Source: Paenibacillus sedimenti (GTDB lineage Bacteria; Bacillota; Bacilli; Paenibacillales; NBRC-103111). From it: DNA of 64,000 bases. The notes beneath the pieces are model-generated. The model saw only the letters and a list, made by a program, of their open reading frames with translations, ran no database searches and was not told the origin of the DNA. The stretch spans positions 558,001-622,000 of the forward strand of contig NZ_JACVVD010000001.1 in NCBI RefSeq assembly GCF_014534655.1, written 5' to 3'. The position numbers were made by a program, and so were the translations under genes. Shown here in pieces: positions 25,154 to 32,541 of the stretch. How positions within the stretch are numbered: position 1 is the stretch's first letter; each line of letters begins with the position of its first letter.

Positions 25154-25562
25154 ATTTTCCAACAATGTCATCAAGCTCCGGAAGCAGAACGACGCTTTCT
25201 TGTTCATTTGGATCCGTCCGGGCGATTACTGCTGTGCAAGTTTCCGATTCACTCGGATTATAAGGCAGATGGGGCATGCCGGCAGGAATATACAAAAAAT
25301 CTCCGGCTTCTACTTCCATATGCTGCTCAAGCTTTTCACCGAACCACATTGCTGCTTTGCCTTGAATCATGTAGATCGCTGTTTCGTGGTTTTCGTGAAG
25401 ATGCGCTTTTGCTCTTTGGCCTGGCGGAATCGTGAGTAAATGCATACAAATCCCCTCTGAACCAACGCTCTCGGTTGATATCGCTTCTCCATAGTCAAAC
25501 CCTTGTTTCCCGTGATATGTTTTCGAGGAACGAATGACCTTGCAATTACGGACCAGACTCAT
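25152..25562 (-). CDS. Cupin-domain protein
   Basis: The 136-residue protein is a single small beta-barrel. Metal-ligand motifs are clear: HLHENHE (cupin motif 1, His-x-His with a following Glu region) and GDFLYIPAGMPHLPYN (motif 2 His). The open frame runs upstream to 25694, but GGAGG just before ATG 25562 and the domain boundary support the shorter form. Its function may be enzymatic or binding; it is not predictable. It is transcribed away from the DUF4247 operon. Confidence 0.85.
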   Translation of the reverse strand: MSLVRNCKVIRSSKTYHGKQGFDYGEAISTESVGSEGICMHLLTIPPGQRAKAHLHENHETAIYMIQGKAAMWFGEKLEQHMEVEAGDFLYIPAGMPHLPYNPSESETCTAVIARTDPNEQESVVLLPELDDIVGK

Positions 25563-25687
25563 TTGTCCACACACCTCCAAAAAATTACTCATCATCTCAT
25601 GATATGAAAAAGAAATTGGAAAAGAATTCATGAATCGGGTTGAACGTTTTTTGAAAATATAGGAAAATAAACCGGAGGTGATGAAGA

Positions 25688-26266
25688 ATGACAAAAAAGA
25701 TTATTGCTTTAATCGTTGCAGCTTTTCTCCTATTCTTGGTTTTTTTCATTGTCAAAGATTATCGGGATAACCGAATAGACAGAGTGATCAGAGACAGTTT
25801 CACGTTTCATGATAACGGGTATCCTGTTGCCCAGCAGGATGAAGATTCGATAACGAGGATTTATTCGGCCGAAAATAAGACCGCTCAGCAAATCGTGGAT
25901 CAATTGACACAACAAGTAAAACCTAATCAGCTAGGTAAAATAGAGGATCACCGCGCCATAATGGTGTATCCCGAGGACCTCGTACTCATCATGCGTGACT
26001 CCAGTAAACCGGACTTGATTTGGATAGAGCTTGCAAACAAGGATCTCGTGGCCGAGGTTATGAATATATCCATGCTTGAGCGGTATCAGGTTTCGAATAT
26101 AGCTGCAAAACAATGGAACCTATCGAAGACCATTAACGGCAAATATGAAGGTTATATTGATCTATCAGGACAATTTGCACGTATGGTAGCGCCGTCCCAA
26201 CAAGTTGTTTATGAATCAAGCGGATTCGTGCCACAGCGCGGCGGCGGGATATCCGCCGGAAAATAA
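25688..26266 (+). CDS. DUF4247-family membrane-anchored protein
   Basis: The 192-residue protein has one N-terminal membrane anchor (about 5-25) and an extracytoplasmic domain that ends in a Gly-rich tail (QRGGGISAGK). The order DUF4247, DUF350 and membrane aminopropyltransferase-like protein is a recurrent bacterial gene set, and the sequence pattern fits DUF4247. Its function is unknown. GGAGGTGATGAAGA gives a strong start. The next gene begins 19 bp after its stop. Confidence 0.75.
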   Translation: MTKKIIALIVAAFLLFLVFFIVKDYRDNRIDRVIRDSFTFHDNGYPVAQQDEDSITRIYSAENKTAQQIVDQLTQQVKPNQLGKIEDHRAIMVYPEDLVLIMRDSSKPDLIWIELANKDLVAEVMNISMLERYQVSNIAAKQWNLSKTINGKYEGYIDLSGQFARMVAPSQQVVYESSGFVPQRGGGISAGK

Positions 26267-26285
26267 TGAAAGGAGCAACAATACG

Positions 26286-26678
26286 ATGAACCCTTATATC
26301 AATACACTGCTTTATTACGCTGCAGCCGGAATCAGCATTATTATCTTCTTGTATGTCTTCGAATTGGTGACAAAATACAAGGACTGGGAGGAGATTAGAA
26401 AAGGTAACGTTGCAGTTGCGCTCGCAACTGGCGGCAAACTGCTCGGGATTTGTAATATTTTCCGATATTCCATTGAGCATAATGATACGATTGCAGAAAC
26501 GCTTATTTGGGGAGTATACGGCTTCTTCCTGCTAGTGCTTAGCTATTTCGTCTTTGAATTTCTAACTCAAAAAATTCACGTCGATGAAGAAATAGGCCGA
26601 GATAACCGTGCTGTCGGCTGGTTGTCCTTTTTCATATCGGTTGGATTATCCTTCATCGTCGGTGCTAGCATTACATAA
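26286..26678 (+). CDS. DUF350-family membrane protein
   Basis: The 130-residue protein has four hydrophobic spans. The segments LVTKYKDWEEIRKGNVAVAL and DNRAVGWLSFFISVGLS are typical of DUF350. An AAGGAG site at about 26270 supports ATG 26286 over the longer open frame. DUF350 proteins are repeatedly found beside aminopropyltransferase-like and envelope-stress genes; their activity is not established. Confidence 0.88.
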   Translation: MNPYINTLLYYAAAGISIIIFLYVFELVTKYKDWEEIRKGNVAVALATGGKLLGICNIFRYSIEHNDTIAETLIWGVYGFFLLVLSYFVFEFLTQKIHVDEEIGRDNRAVGWLSFFISVGLSFIVGASIT

Positions 26679-26705
26679 CGAAAACTTAGGTATTGAGGTG
26701 AACGC

Positions 26706-28241
26706 GTGGAATCTCATCTTAGAAAATTATACATATCCAGTGCCATCGTATCCATCTGCGGAATTATTTTTGAAGTGCTTTTAGGGGCTGCGGGCAGCTA
26801 TACGTTCGGCGATAGTGTCAAACAATACGCGCTCACGATCGGCTTATTTTTAAGCGGAATGGGTATTGGATCGGCTTTCAGCGAACGGCTTGCGCATGCT
26901 CTGGTATCTAAATTCATACAAATAGAACTGGCAATCGCTTTGGTCGGAGGCTTTTCGAGCTTCTGGCTTTTTTACTGCTTATCTCATTTTGATCCTGTGA
27001 CCGCCCAAATGTATCTGTTTGCAGTTACTTTAATCATCGGCGGCTTAACAGGCGTGGAATTGCCTATATTAATTCGAAAGGCGAATGAAATCGGGCTTCA
27101 GTTAAATAAAAGCGCTGCTCGTATATTATTTTTTGACTATGCGGGCAGCTTAATCGGCGCCGTATGTTTCGTTATATGGCTAAGACCGTGGCTCGGGCTG
27201 ATTAAGTCGGCATTTTTTATTGGGCTTATCAATGCAGGCGTTGCCTTATGGTTGATACTATCATTTCGCAGAGAATTGCAGCGATTCCGCCTACTATTAG
27301 CAGCAGGATTTATTTGTTTAGTCTTGCTGGCAGCCGGATTTTTGCTCGGGGAACAGCTCGCTTCGGACTGGGAGAAAAAGCTTTATCGGGATCCGGTGAT
27401 ACGGGCATTTCAATCCAAGTACCAACGGATTATTGTAACTAAAGCGCAGGATGATTTGAGGTTGTATTTGAACGGTAACCTGCAGTTTTCTTCTTCTGAC
27501 GAATACCGGTATCATGAAGCGCTTGTGCATCCGTTAATGAGCTCGCTGGACGTCAGACGAAAAGTCCTTGTGCTAGGCGGCGGAGACGGGCTGGCGCTGC
27601 GTGAAATATGTAAGTATGAAGACGTCGAGCACGTGACTCTAGTCGATCTGGATAAAGAAATGGTGGAGTTCTCCGCTAATGATCCATTAATGACGAAGCT
27701 AAACCAGCGTTCATTAAGCAGCAGCAAGATGCAGCTTGTTTATGATGATGCGTTTCAGTTTTTGATAGCGCAGCCGGAGAAGTATGATGCGATCATCGTG
27801 GATCTGCCGGATCCGAATAATGAAGCGCTGAACAAGCTGTACACGTCGGAGTTTTATAGGCTTGTTCAAAGTCATCTCACGGAAAATGGGGCTGCCGGCA
27901 TTCAGGCGACGAGCCCGTTATTTGCCACGAAAGCGTACTGGAGTATTAGCAAAACCATCGAAAGTACAGGGCTTTTTGTCAATAACTATCATGCTGAAAT
28001 TCCTTCCTTTGGAAGTTGGGGCTTTGTTCTGGCTTCCAAGTATCCGATGAATCCCAATAAGTTGCGCATTCAAGTTGAAACGAAGTATTTGCATAATAAC
28101 ATGCTTCCGAGCTTATTCCACTTTGGAAAAGATGAAGATAATGACTTGATCGAGGAAGGTAAGCCATTTAACCTGCAGATCAATACAATGAATCGGCCCG
28201 TGCTGCTGGACTATTATTACGAAGGTTGGCGAAATTACTAG
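26706..28241 (+). CDS. Membrane-bound spermidine-synthase-like protein
   Basis: The 511-residue protein has about six to seven membrane spans in residues 1-215. A cytoplasmic aminopropyltransferase/SAM-type Rossmann domain (about 230-500) follows, with VLVLGGGDGLALREI (nucleotide loop), LVDLDKEMVEF and YDAIIVDLPDPNNE, where the catalytic-type Asp pair is retained. Fusion of transporter-like spans to spermidine synthase is known in this operon type. Whether it makes polyamines is unproven. The GTG start follows TGAGGTGAACGC. The kinase gene downstream is 44 bp away. Confidence 0.9.
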   Translation: MESHLRKLYISSAIVSICGIIFEVLLGAAGSYTFGDSVKQYALTIGLFLSGMGIGSAFSERLAHALVSKFIQIELAIALVGGFSSFWLFYCLSHFDPVTAQMYLFAVTLIIGGLTGVELPILIRKANEIGLQLNKSAARILFFDYAGSLIGAVCFVIWLRPWLGLIKSAFFIGLINAGVALWLILSFRRELQRFRLLLAAGFICLVLLAAGFLLGEQLASDWEKKLYRDPVIRAFQSKYQRIIVTKAQDDLRLYLNGNLQFSSSDEYRYHEALVHPLMSSLDVRRKVLVLGGGDGLALREICKYEDVEHVTLVDLDKEMVEFSANDPLMTKLNQRSLSSSKMQLVYDDAFQFLIAQPEKYDAIIVDLPDPNNEALNKLYTSEFYRLVQSHLTENGAAGIQATSPLFATKAYWSISKTIESTGLFVNNYHAEIPSFGSWGFVLASKYPMNPNKLRIQVETKYLHNNMLPSLFHFGKDEDNDLIEEGKPFNLQINTMNRPVLLDYYYEGWRNY

Positions 28242-28285
28242 GTTGCGTCAGGGATATTGATCACAGGATAAGGAGGCGCCAGGAC

Positions 28286-29089
28286 TTGTCGGGATACTTT
28301 AAACGCGTGTATGAGGCTTGGATCGACTATCCGCAAAGAGTAGGGAAGGTGCTTGCCGGCCAATACCGAATAGAACGTTTCCTCGGGATCGGGAGTTACG
28401 GATTGACTTATTTGTGTCAGGATGTTCAATCCGGCGAGGAGATCGTGCTTAAGCAAGCTAAGCCAAGCAAGGGACGGCTGGGTCAAGAGCTATTGCGCAG
28501 GGAAATCGAGATTATGGGACAATTGAATCATAGATCCATTCCGAGGTGCTTGGCATCGTTTGAAGAGCAGAAGCGGCTGTATATGGTGACCGAATATGTG
28601 AAAGGACAAACGGTGGAAGAGCTGATATTCGAAAGGGGAGCGCTCTTCACGGAAAAAGAGGCGTTTGGCATCGTTCGCAAATTAATGGAGATTGTGTGTT
28701 ACGTGCACGATAAGGGATTTGTCCATCTCGATATCAGGATTCCTAACGTTATCCTGCAGGGGGAGCGGATAAGCTTGATTGATTTTGGTCTTGCCTCACG
28801 CTTGGGGGAGCCTGCCCACATAGATCCCGGAGCAGATATGGAGCTCGCTCGGAGAAGAAAGGTTGAAGTCTCCTCCGATCTTTATGCGATCGGTCATTTT
28901 ATTTTGTTTATGCTGTATTCGGCATTTGAACCGAAAGTACCTGGCGTGGAAGCATCCGGCGGCTGGGAAGAGGAGCTCGAAGTCTCTCCGAATATGAAGA
29001 AAATATTACGCAAACTGCTTCAAATCGACCCGACATACGTGAGTGCGCAAGCATTTATCGTGGATTTGGACGCTGCGTTGAATGATTGA
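28286..29089 (+). CDS. Hanks-type Ser/Thr protein kinase with a non-canonical catalytic loop
   Basis: The protein is 267 residues. It shows a Gly loop (LGIGSYGLTYL), a Lys in VLKQAK, an alphaC Glu (REIEIMGQL) and DFG (LIDFGLASR). The catalytic loop reads HLDIRIPNV instead of HRDLKPxN, so the HRD Arg and the loop Lys are changed (to Leu and Arg) while Asp and Asn are kept. It may still be active. No transmembrane or PASTA part is present, so it is cytosolic. A TTG start at 28286 with AAGGAGG upstream is preferred over the in-frame extension that overlaps the previous gene. Co-transcription with the aminopropyltransferase operon is likely. Confidence 0.88.
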   Translation: MSGYFKRVYEAWIDYPQRVGKVLAGQYRIERFLGIGSYGLTYLCQDVQSGEEIVLKQAKPSKGRLGQELLRREIEIMGQLNHRSIPRCLASFEEQKRLYMVTEYVKGQTVEELIFERGALFTEKEAFGIVRKLMEIVCYVHDKGFVHLDIRIPNVILQGERISLIDFGLASRLGEPAHIDPGADMELARRRKVEVSSDLYAIGHFILFMLYSAFEPKVPGVEASGGWEEELEVSPNMKKILRKLLQIDPTYVSAQAFIVDLDAALND

Positions 29090-29119
29090 AAAAGAAAAAG
29101 CCGCTGGTCGCGGCCTATC

Positions 29120-29161
29120 GGAATATACTTCGAAGGTTAAGGATCACTTTTGGGGGACTTT
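29120..29161. repeat. 42-bp direct repeat, copy 2
   Basis: It matches 18842-18883 at 37 of 42 positions (GGAATATACTTCGAAGGTTA ... TTTTGGGGGACTTT). As in copy 1, it sits at the 3' side of a short minus-strand gene (here ending at 29164). Confidence 0.75.
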
Positions 29162-29163
29162 GT

Positions 29164-29355
29164 TTAGCTGGAGCTTCTATTTCTATTTTTGTAATAGCCA
29201 TGCCCGTGCTGATTATGTCCATATCCCGCACGATGATCCGATGATGAATGGCGGCGACCGTAATGAGGATTGAAATTGTTGCCTCCGCGGCGGTATTGAT
29301 TATGCTTGGAATGGAGAACAGATCCTAATAGTTTATGAAGCAAATGTTTGAGCAC
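29164..29355 (-). CDS. Small histidine/glycine/tyrosine-rich protein
   Basis: The 63-residue protein has an amphipathic, His-containing N-terminus (LKHLLHKLLGSVLHSKHN) and a low-complexity C-terminal half rich in His, Gly, Tyr, Arg and Asn (AGYGHNQHGHGYYKNRN). A very strong ribosome site (AAAGGAGG, 8 nt before a GTG) argues that it is expressed. It could bind metal or be a spore-surface protein. No family is recognised. Confidence 0.7.
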   Translation of the reverse strand: MLKHLLHKLLGSVLHSKHNQYRRGGNNFNPHYGRRHSSSDHRAGYGHNQHGHGYYKNRNRSSS

Positions 29356-29431
29356 TCTGCATTCCTCCTTTGGCTTTACTTATTACTACGAAAAGAAAGC
29401 CAAGGGGTTTCAAGTCGGACAGCCCGCTACG

Positions 29432-29626
29432 TTAACAGCAGCGATTTATTTTGCCGCTATTGTAACGCTCATGCAGCGAGCACATGTAGAACTCTTTTTC
29501 CGTCATTGGCGTTGCCTCGGGATGATGCTCTTGCTGATGCTTCAAATATTTGTCATAATCCGGGATGCTGAAAATGATCTTGATGGTCGCTCTGGCCTTC
29601 CGAACAAGGTTCGTTACCGTTTTCAT
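29432..29626 (-). CDS. YbdD/YjiX-family small protein
   Basis: The 64-residue protein contains the family pattern: an IPDYDKYLKHQQEHHPEAT stretch, a central MTEKEFY segment, and the terminal Arg-Cys-Cys. YbdD/YjiX proteins are almost always encoded directly after CstA-type transporters, as here (4 bp after the cstA stop). An in-frame extension to 29668 exists, but a GGAG site 9 nt before ATG 29626 and the normal family length of about 65 support this start. Its role is presumably accessory to the transporter. Confidence 0.9.
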   Translation of the reverse strand: MKTVTNLVRKARATIKIIFSIPDYDKYLKHQQEHHPEATPMTEKEFYMCSLHERYNSGKINRCC

Positions 29627-29630
29627 GGCA

Positions 29631-31691
29631 TCACGCTCCGAAAGTGGATTGTACAAACGGCGCTTCATGTAATTTCGGCCGCTGTTTTTGAATCAGGATT
29701 CGATACCAGACTCGTAAAGATTCAATAATCATGAGAATAACGACGATACCGAAGAAGATCGTAAGAATTGCATCCACATAGTTGTTCGTCACGATTTGAT
29801 GCATGACGTCCATATTCTTTGCAGGCGCGATGACTTGACCGTTGTCGATGCCTGTTTGGTATTTTTTCGCTGCTGCCAAAAATCCGATGCTGGCGTTAGC
29901 GGAGAATGCTTTTTGGAATCCTGCCGTTAAAGTCGTCACCGCCAGGAACACGAAAGGAACGATGCCGACCCAGGCGTAGCGGGCTTTGCCCATCTTGATC
30001 ATGATGGTGGCGGCTACGGCGAGTGCAATTGCTGCCAGCATTTGATTGGCGATACCGAACAGCGCCCATAAGGAATTGATGCCGCCGAACGGATCGACTG
30101 CCCCTTGATACAAGAAGTAGCCCCAAGCGGAACAAACAAGAATCGAAGCAATGAAGTTATAGGCGAAAACATTGGTTTTGGCAAACGGCTTGTAGAAATT
30201 ACCGATTAAATCCTGGAGCATAAAGCGGCCTACCCGAGTACCGGCATCCACCGCTGTTAAGATAAATACGGCTTCGAAAAGGATGGCAAAGTGATACCAG
30301 AACGCTTTGGCTCCTGCCAGGAACGAAGAGAAAATCTCAGCCATACCTACAGCAAGCGTTGGTGCCCCGCCTGTTCTGGAGAGAATCGTTTTTTCGCCGA
30401 TTTCTTTGGCCGTGGCTGTTATCTGATCCGGAGTCAGCGTGAAGCCCCACGATGAGATTTTGGCTGCTGCGGCAGCTGCATCGGTTCCGATTACAGCAGG
30501 CGAAGAGTTCATCGCGAAATAGATGCCTGGCTCAAGGGCGCATGCCGCGATCAGTGCCATGACTGCGACGAAAGACTCGGCGGCCATACCGGCAAAACCG
30601 ATAAAGGGAGCATGACTTTCGCGATCGATCATTTTCGGTGTCGTACCGGAAGAAATTAAGGAATGGAATCCGGAAACTGCGCCGCATGCGATCGTAATGA
30701 ATAAGAACGGGAATAAATTGCCGGAGAATACCGGTCCTGTGCCGTCAATAAATTTGGTCACGGCCGGCATTTTCAATTCCGGTAAAATAACCATGATGCC
30801 GCCGGCAAGAAGAATAATGACGCCGATTTTCAAGAAAGAGCTTAAATAGTCACGGGGAGCAAGCAGTACCCATACCGGTAAAATGGAAGCAATCAATCCG
30901 TATATGACCATCATGATGGCGATTTGCGGAGCGGTGAAAGTGAATAGTTTGGCGAGTGCCGGACTTTCCGCTACGAATTGTCCTGCCCATAAAGCAATCA
31001 TCAGTAAGACAAAACCGATAATGGAGCCCTCAATCACTTTGCCAGGGCGAATATATCGCATATAAAAGCCCATGAATACGGCAATCGGCATGGTCATAGC
31101 GATCGTAAACATGCCCCAAGGCGACTCGGCTAAAGCTTTAACGACAACGAGTCCAAGAACAGCGACGATAATAATGAGGATGGCTAGCGTTGCAATTGAC
31201 GCTAACGTACCGCCGAATCGTCCGACTTCGTCTTTGGCCATTTGCCCGAGCGACTTTCCGTCTCTCCGCATGGAACCGACGAGAGTTACGAAGTCCTGTA
31301 CACAGCCGGCCAGCACCGCTCCGATAATAATCCACAGGATGCTGGGCAAATAGCCCATTTGTGCCGCCAAGATCGGACCGACAAGCGGCCCTGCGCCGGC
31401 GATGGCTGCAAAGTGATGGCCAAACAGTACAAATTTATTCGTAGGGACGTAGTCTTTGGAATCGTTATGCACATGAGCCGGTGTAGCACGGCTGTCGTTT
31501 AGCTCGTAGATCTTTTTTGCGATAAAGCGGCTATAAAATCGATAGCCAAAAGCATACGTACAGATTGCGGCGATAATCAGCCACGCTGCGGAAATTTTCT
31601 CTCCATTGGAAAGCGCCAGCATCGCGAAACCCGCTGCGCCAAGCGCCGCAATGGCCCCCCAGATCAAATAGGACAATAGTTTGTTCTTCAC
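29631..31691 (-). CDS. cstA: CstA-family transporter (carbon starvation / pyruvate symporter type)
   Basis: The 686-residue polytopic membrane protein has many hydrophobic spans and the CstA signatures FGHHFAAIAGAGPLVGPILA (about 90-110) and FHSLISSGTTPKMIDRES. E. coli homologues take up pyruvate (BtsT) or peptides (CstA). Here a LytS/LytTR pair immediately upstream favours a BtsT-like pyruvate role, because E. coli BtsS/BtsR controls btsT. The GTG start follows TAGGAG. A perfect cre site overlaps the presumed transcription start, indicating CcpA repression. Confidence 0.93.
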   Translation of the reverse strand: MKNKLLSYLIWGAIAALGAAGFAMLALSNGEKISAAWLIIAAICTYAFGYRFYSRFIAKKIYELNDSRATPAHVHNDSKDYVPTNKFVLFGHHFAAIAGAGPLVGPILAAQMGYLPSILWIIIGAVLAGCVQDFVTLVGSMRRDGKSLGQMAKDEVGRFGGTLASIATLAILIIIVAVLGLVVVKALAESPWGMFTIAMTMPIAVFMGFYMRYIRPGKVIEGSIIGFVLLMIALWAGQFVAESPALAKLFTFTAPQIAIMMVIYGLIASILPVWVLLAPRDYLSSFLKIGVIILLAGGIMVILPELKMPAVTKFIDGTGPVFSGNLFPFLFITIACGAVSGFHSLISSGTTPKMIDRESHAPFIGFAGMAAESFVAVMALIAACALEPGIYFAMNSSPAVIGTDAAAAAAKISSWGFTLTPDQITATAKEIGEKTILSRTGGAPTLAVGMAEIFSSFLAGAKAFWYHFAILFEAVFILTAVDAGTRVGRFMLQDLIGNFYKPFAKTNVFAYNFIASILVCSAWGYFLYQGAVDPFGGINSLWALFGIANQMLAAIALAVAATIMIKMGKARYAWVGIVPFVFLAVTTLTAGFQKAFSANASIGFLAAAKKYQTGIDNGQVIAPAKNMDVMHQIVTNNYVDAILTIFFGIVVILMIIESLRVWYRILIQKQRPKLHEAPFVQSTFGA

Positions 31692-31703
31692 ATTATCACT
31701 CCT

Positions 31704-31749
31704 AGTAAGCGTTTACATGAAGTATAAATGTTTTGTTGCCCACACGAAA
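31704..31749 (-). promoter_or_regulatory. cstA promoter with overlapping cre site
   Basis: On the minus strand TATACT (31721-31726) is 17 bp from a poor -35 (TTTCGT, 31744-31749), as expected for activator dependence. Directly downstream, ATGTAAACGCTTACT (31704-31718) fits WTGNAANCGNWNNCW at every fixed position. CcpA bound here would cover the start point. The LytTR regulator at 31789 is the likely activator; its site was not identified. Confidence 0.6.
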
Positions 31750-31788
31750 TACCTGGAGCGTATCATGCTGATTTGGGCTGGTATGATG

Positions 31789-32535
31789 TTAAATTTCAAG
31801 TTTCAAACGCAGCATTTTCACGTAATTCCGGCTGACAGGGATACTGCTGCGCAGCGCATCGTCCATTAAGAGGTTATAAGCACCGTTGACCCATGACTTC
31901 AATTCGGCAATAGAGCCTAAGTTGACCAGGTAACTTTTGTGACAGCGAAAGAATCCGAAAGGTTCCAGTTTTTGTTCGAGCTCTGATAACGTATAAGTGA
32001 CGTCATAAGCTTGATCGCGAATATGAACCTGGACATATTTGCCTTCTTTGCTGATATAAACAATGTCCTTCGGAAAGACATACTTGATACCTTCTTCCAA
32101 TTCAAGAGCCAGCTTCACGCTCGTCGCTCCGGCAGTCGTCGCGTTAACCGGGATAACAGATGCCGTCTCCAGCTGACTCTTACGCAGCTCACGAAAGACG
32201 ATGGCTAAGTCTTCTTCGTCGTAAGGCTTGAGCATGTAGTGGAATGCCCGCAGCTTAAACGCATGGACCGCATACTGATCGTACGCAGTGGAGAAGACAA
32301 TCTTCACCTGCGGCTGAATTTCGCCCACGATTTCGGCGATCTGCAGCCCGTTCAAATCCGGCATTTCCATATCGAGAAACAGCACATCCGGGGTTTGTTC
32401 TTTTACTTTCTTAATGGCATCCATGCCACAGGTCGCATGAGTCACCTTGTCCACATCATGGAACTGCTCCAGGAGATACACCAGTTCTTCCCTAGCCGGT
32501 GCCTCATCGTCCGCAATCACAATATTCCAGCCCAA
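31789..32535 (-). CDS. LytTR-family response regulator (BtsR/LytR type)
   Basis: The protein is about 248 residues. A receiver domain has an ADDE acidic pair and the phospho-acceptor in VLFLDMEMPDLNG. A LytTR DNA-binding domain occupies the last ~100 residues (ISKEGKYVQVHIRDQAYDVT, FFRCHKSYLVNL, SIPVSRNYV). The kinase stop (TGA) is immediately upstream. A TTG at 32541 is only 3 nt from the GAGG site, so the TTG at 32535 is more likely. It probably activates cstA. Confidence 0.92.
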   Translation of the reverse strand: MGWNIVIADDEAPAREELVYLLEQFHDVDKVTHATCGMDAIKKVKEQTPDVLFLDMEMPDLNGLQIAEIVGEIQPQVKIVFSTAYDQYAVHAFKLRAFHYMLKPYDEEDLAIVFRELRKSQLETASVIPVNATTAGATSVKLALELEEGIKYVFPKDIVYISKEGKYVQVHIRDQAYDVTYTLSELEQKLEPFGFFRCHKSYLVNLGSIAELKSWVNGAYNLLMDDALRSSIPVSRNYVKMLRLKLEI

Positions 32536-32541
32536 CGCCAA

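Noticed and set aside
29348..29728. 126-codon plus-strand open frame
   Set aside because: It covers the YbdD gene and cstA end on the opposite strand. YbdD has the diagnostic DYDKYL and terminal RCC, so the plus frame is spurious.
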